Shown here: piece after piece, positions 62,079 through 64,000 of the stretch
Numbering within the stretch: the stretch's first letter is position 1
Layout of the letters: each line of letters starts with the position of its first letter
Assembly: GCA_002394635.1 (NCBI GenBank)
Contig: DGUK01000068.1
Location: 1 to 64,000 of the forward strand
Source: Faecalitalea sp. UBA4312
Lineage (GTDB): Bacteria > Bacillota_I > Bacilli_A > Erysipelotrichales > Erysipelotrichaceae
Reading direction: 5' to 3'
DNA: 64,000 nt
The notes under the pieces: generated by a model
Databases searched by the model: none
What the model was told of the DNA's origin: nothing
The model's input: the letters and a program-made list of their open reading frames with translations, nothing else
Position numbers and translations under genes: made by a program

Positions 62079-63728
62079 TTAGTTTAAATCGTCGTTTTTT
62101 ATTAGAATGACCGCTTCTAATGGCTGCAGATACCCTGTTTGATGATGTTCATACGTATCAAAAAGGGTCTTTTTTCCTAAGCTCCATGAAAGTGGATAAG
62201 ATATTTCCTGCTCGCTCCAGTTCAAAAGGATCACCGCTTCTGTCTGTTTATTTTTTCGAGTATACGCAAACAGATTCGGATCCTTACAAGCTAACAATGT
62301 AAAGGAACCATTGATCAATACTGGATATTTTTGCCGCAATTGTGCCAGTTGAACATACGTATGAAAAACCGACTGCCGATCTTGTCTTTGGTTCCGTACA
62401 TTCTGATTTCGATAGTTTGGAAATACCGGCAGCCATGGTTGTCCGTCCGTAAAACCACCTGCCCATGTATCATCCCATGGCATAGGCAGACGCACATTGT
62501 CTCTGGAATACCGGTGGACCCCTTTCAAGGCTTGTTTTTCTGTAGCTCCCTGGTGGACTGAATGCGCATACTGCGCTTTGGAAAGCACATCATTGTAGTG
62601 ATCAATGGACGGCCAGGCAACATTGGTCAATCCCAGTTCTTGTCCCTGGTACACAAAGGGTGTCCCTCGTAATGTATATAATAAAACGGCCAGTAGACGC
62701 GCTGCTTCTTTCGTATTCTTAACTTCCGGAAAATAATGACTGACTGCTCTAGGTTTGTCATGGTTTTCAAAATACAAAGAAAGCCATCCTTGTGTTTGGG
62801 TCATCTGCTGCGAAGCTGATAAAGCCTTTTTTAAATCCTGCAAGGTAAATGGATATGGTGCATCCCATCTTTCTTCATGGCAGAAATCCAGATCTATGTG
62901 ACCAAATTCAAAGATCATATCAAAGACCCCTTCATTCCCGATCCAGTCGATCATCTGATCTGGTTCAATGCCGGCTGCTTCGCCAATGGTCACCAAATCC
63001 GTATTTTCTGTGACCTTCGTTTTAAATTCATGCAGAAAATCCAGGATACCGGGTGTATTAGCTGTCATAGTATGAATGCTGACCAGGCCATCCAGACCAT
63101 CCGGTGTGCCGTTGGTATAGACAGGCTTTTTTATATATGTGACGGCATCCATCCGAAAACCGCCAACTCCCTGTTCTTTCCAAAATCCGGCCACTTCACA
63201 CAAGGCTTGTCTGACTTGCGGATTCTCCCAGTTCAGATCCGGCTGCTGTTTGGCAAACGTATGTAGATAATACTGATCTCGTTCCGGACAATACGTCCAG
63301 GCAGAGCCCCCAAACAACGAACGCCAGTTGGTGATCTGTTCTTTATCTTTCCAGATATACCAGTCACTTTTTGGGTTGGTTCTATCTTTTTTTGATTCTA
63401 TAAACCATGGATGTTGATCAGAGGTATGATTGAAGACCAGATCTACAATGATGCGGATATCCCTCTTTTTTCCTTCTTCGATCAGTTCTTTCATATCTTC
63501 CATGGTTCCATAATCTGGATGGATATCCGTATAATCCGATACATCATACCCGTTATCCACCATTGGAGATGGAAAGACCGGCGTAAGCCAAAGAGCTTTG
63601 ATCCCTAGTTTTTTTAAATCATCCAGGTGTTGGATAACCCCTTGAATATCTCCGGTTCCACTGCCAGTGGTATCTTGAAAGCTTTTAGGATATATTTCAT
63701 AGAAAATCGCTTGTTTCCACCATTCCAT
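62079..63728 (-). CDS. GH13 alpha-glucosidase (oligo-1,6-glucosidase type)
   Basis: The 549-residue enzyme has the GH13 regions DLVFNHTSDQHPWF, GFRMDAVTYI (nucleophile Asp), LVTIGEAAGI (acid/base Glu) and YFENHDKPRAVS (third Asp), and starts WWKQAIFYEIYPKSFQDTTGSGTGDI. The VTYI residues after the nucleophile fit alpha-1,6- or trehalose-type glucosidases of subfamily 31. It is cytoplasmic. The ATG at 63728 follows AAGGAAGG and starts 1 nt after the methyltransferase stop; the frame upstream belongs to that gene region. Confidence 0.92.
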   Translation of the reverse strand: MEWWKQAIFYEIYPKSFQDTTGSGTGDIQGVIQHLDDLKKLGIKALWLTPVFPSPMVDNGYDVSDYTDIHPDYGTMEDMKELIEEGKKRDIRIIVDLVFNHTSDQHPWFIESKKDRTNPKSDWYIWKDKEQITNWRSLFGGSAWTYCPERDQYYLHTFAKQQPDLNWENPQVRQALCEVAGFWKEQGVGGFRMDAVTYIKKPVYTNGTPDGLDGLVSIHTMTANTPGILDFLHEFKTKVTENTDLVTIGEAAGIEPDQMIDWIGNEGVFDMIFEFGHIDLDFCHEERWDAPYPFTLQDLKKALSASQQMTQTQGWLSLYFENHDKPRAVSHYFPEVKNTKEAARLLAVLLYTLRGTPFVYQGQELGLTNVAWPSIDHYNDVLSKAQYAHSVHQGATEKQALKGVHRYSRDNVRLPMPWDDTWAGGFTDGQPWLPVFPNYRNQNVRNQRQDRQSVFHTYVQLAQLRQKYPVLINGSFTLLACKDPNLFAYTRKNKQTEAVILLNWSEQEISYPLSWSLGKKTLFDTYEHHQTGYLQPLEAVILIKNDDLN

Positions 63729-63729
63729 C

Positions 63730-64000
63730 TTACTTTTTCCTTCCTTGTACCATAACCAAAGATCCCCGAACTTCAAAATGAAGCATATCATAGCTGCGGT
63801 TCAGACGATTTTGAACAGACCGTACTGTTTCAAATGGAGGGGTAAACCATCCTTTATGAGCCAGAATGTGTTGCACGAGCCAATCCGTTCGTCGACTCTC
63901 GCCACGAACATAGAAACAAGCGGTAAACAGGCCCCCTGGTTTTAAAACCCGATAGATCTGCTGATACGCTTTCTCTTTATCTGGAAACGCATGAAATCCG
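63730..64000 (-). CDS. Class I SAM-dependent methyltransferase (C-terminal part, cut by window edge)
   Basis: About 90 residues are visible, beginning at the window end with GFHAFPDKEKAYQQIYRVLKPGG, the helix and beta-5 region of a class I methyltransferase, then LFTACFYVRGES. Its stop lies 1 nt before the GH13 start, so the two are coupled. The substrate cannot be told from this part. Confidence 0.85.
   Translation of the reverse strand, partial: GFHAFPDKEKAYQQIYRVLKPGGLFTACFYVRGESRRTDWLVQHILAHKGWFTPPFETVRSVQNRLNRSYDMLHFEVRGSLVMVQGRKK

Overview
The window looks like chromosome of a low-GC Gram-positive bacterium (Bacillota), most likely a gut-dwelling member of the Erysipelotrichales or a close relative. 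This is inferred from AGGAGG-type ribosome binding sites, TTGACA/TATAAT promoters, tRNA genes with encoded CCA, a lysine T-box, lipobox lipoproteins and many gut-type carbohydrate genes. I cannot name a species. No prophage, CRISPR array, rRNA or complete insertion sequence is visible. One nuclease/transposase-like gene of the Rpn type is frameshifted, and two short stretches look like decayed genes.

Layout. 1-4 kb: polA (cut by the window edge), mreC-mreD and radC on the minus strand. 4-5.2 kb: tRNA-His, a thioredoxin-fold lipoprotein, then a tRNA-Ser/Asp/Gly cluster. 5.2-11 kb: nadE, the broken Rpn gene, eno, a U32 peptidase-like RNA-modification protein and a DtxR/MntR regulator. 11.3-15.5 kb: an MBOAT acyltransferase, a DHHW partner and an Rrf2/CymR-type regulator in one operon, followed by cysK. 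15.5-20 kb: two GH32 enzymes, a Cof phosphatase and a secreted 3D-domain protein. 20-29.5 kb: nitroreductase, a HEPN-like/CBS protein, a macrodomain, DUF1015, thrH, a zinc-ribbon membrane trio, two alpha/beta hydrolases and an exonuclease. 29.8-35 kb: a complete branched-chain amino-acid ABC transporter ending in a CBS-ACT sensor. 35-45 kb: transporters, an unusual PTS EIIC-like fusion, and a LysR-controlled redox operon. 45-53.5 kb: a beta-helix lipoprotein, tgt, tatD, a GH1 phospho-beta-glucosidase, an EamA transporter and two lipoproteins. 53.6-58.4 kb: metF, a separate MetH reactivation protein and a MetH lacking that domain, facing a DUF4430 protein and an ECF S component that probably import cobalamin. 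58.5-64 kb: T-box-controlled lysS, a tannase-like lipoprotein, a GH13 glucosidase and a partial methyltransferase.

Themes. (1) Sulfur and methionine metabolism recurs (CymR-like regulator, cysK, metF/metH, B12 uptake), and short shared sequence elements lie at the promoters. (2) Many stop codons lie inside or touch the stem of an intrinsic terminator, as expected where transcription outruns translation. (3) At least three genes have a strong -10 box only 6-7 nt before the start codon and no usable ribosome binding site, so they are probably leaderless. (4) The most novel-looking proteins are the Rossmann-like/EIIC fusion at 39.3 kb, the HEPN-like/CBS protein at 20.9 kb and the three-gene zinc-ribbon membrane cluster at 24.9-26.3 kb. 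All family names come from reading the sequence, not from a database search.
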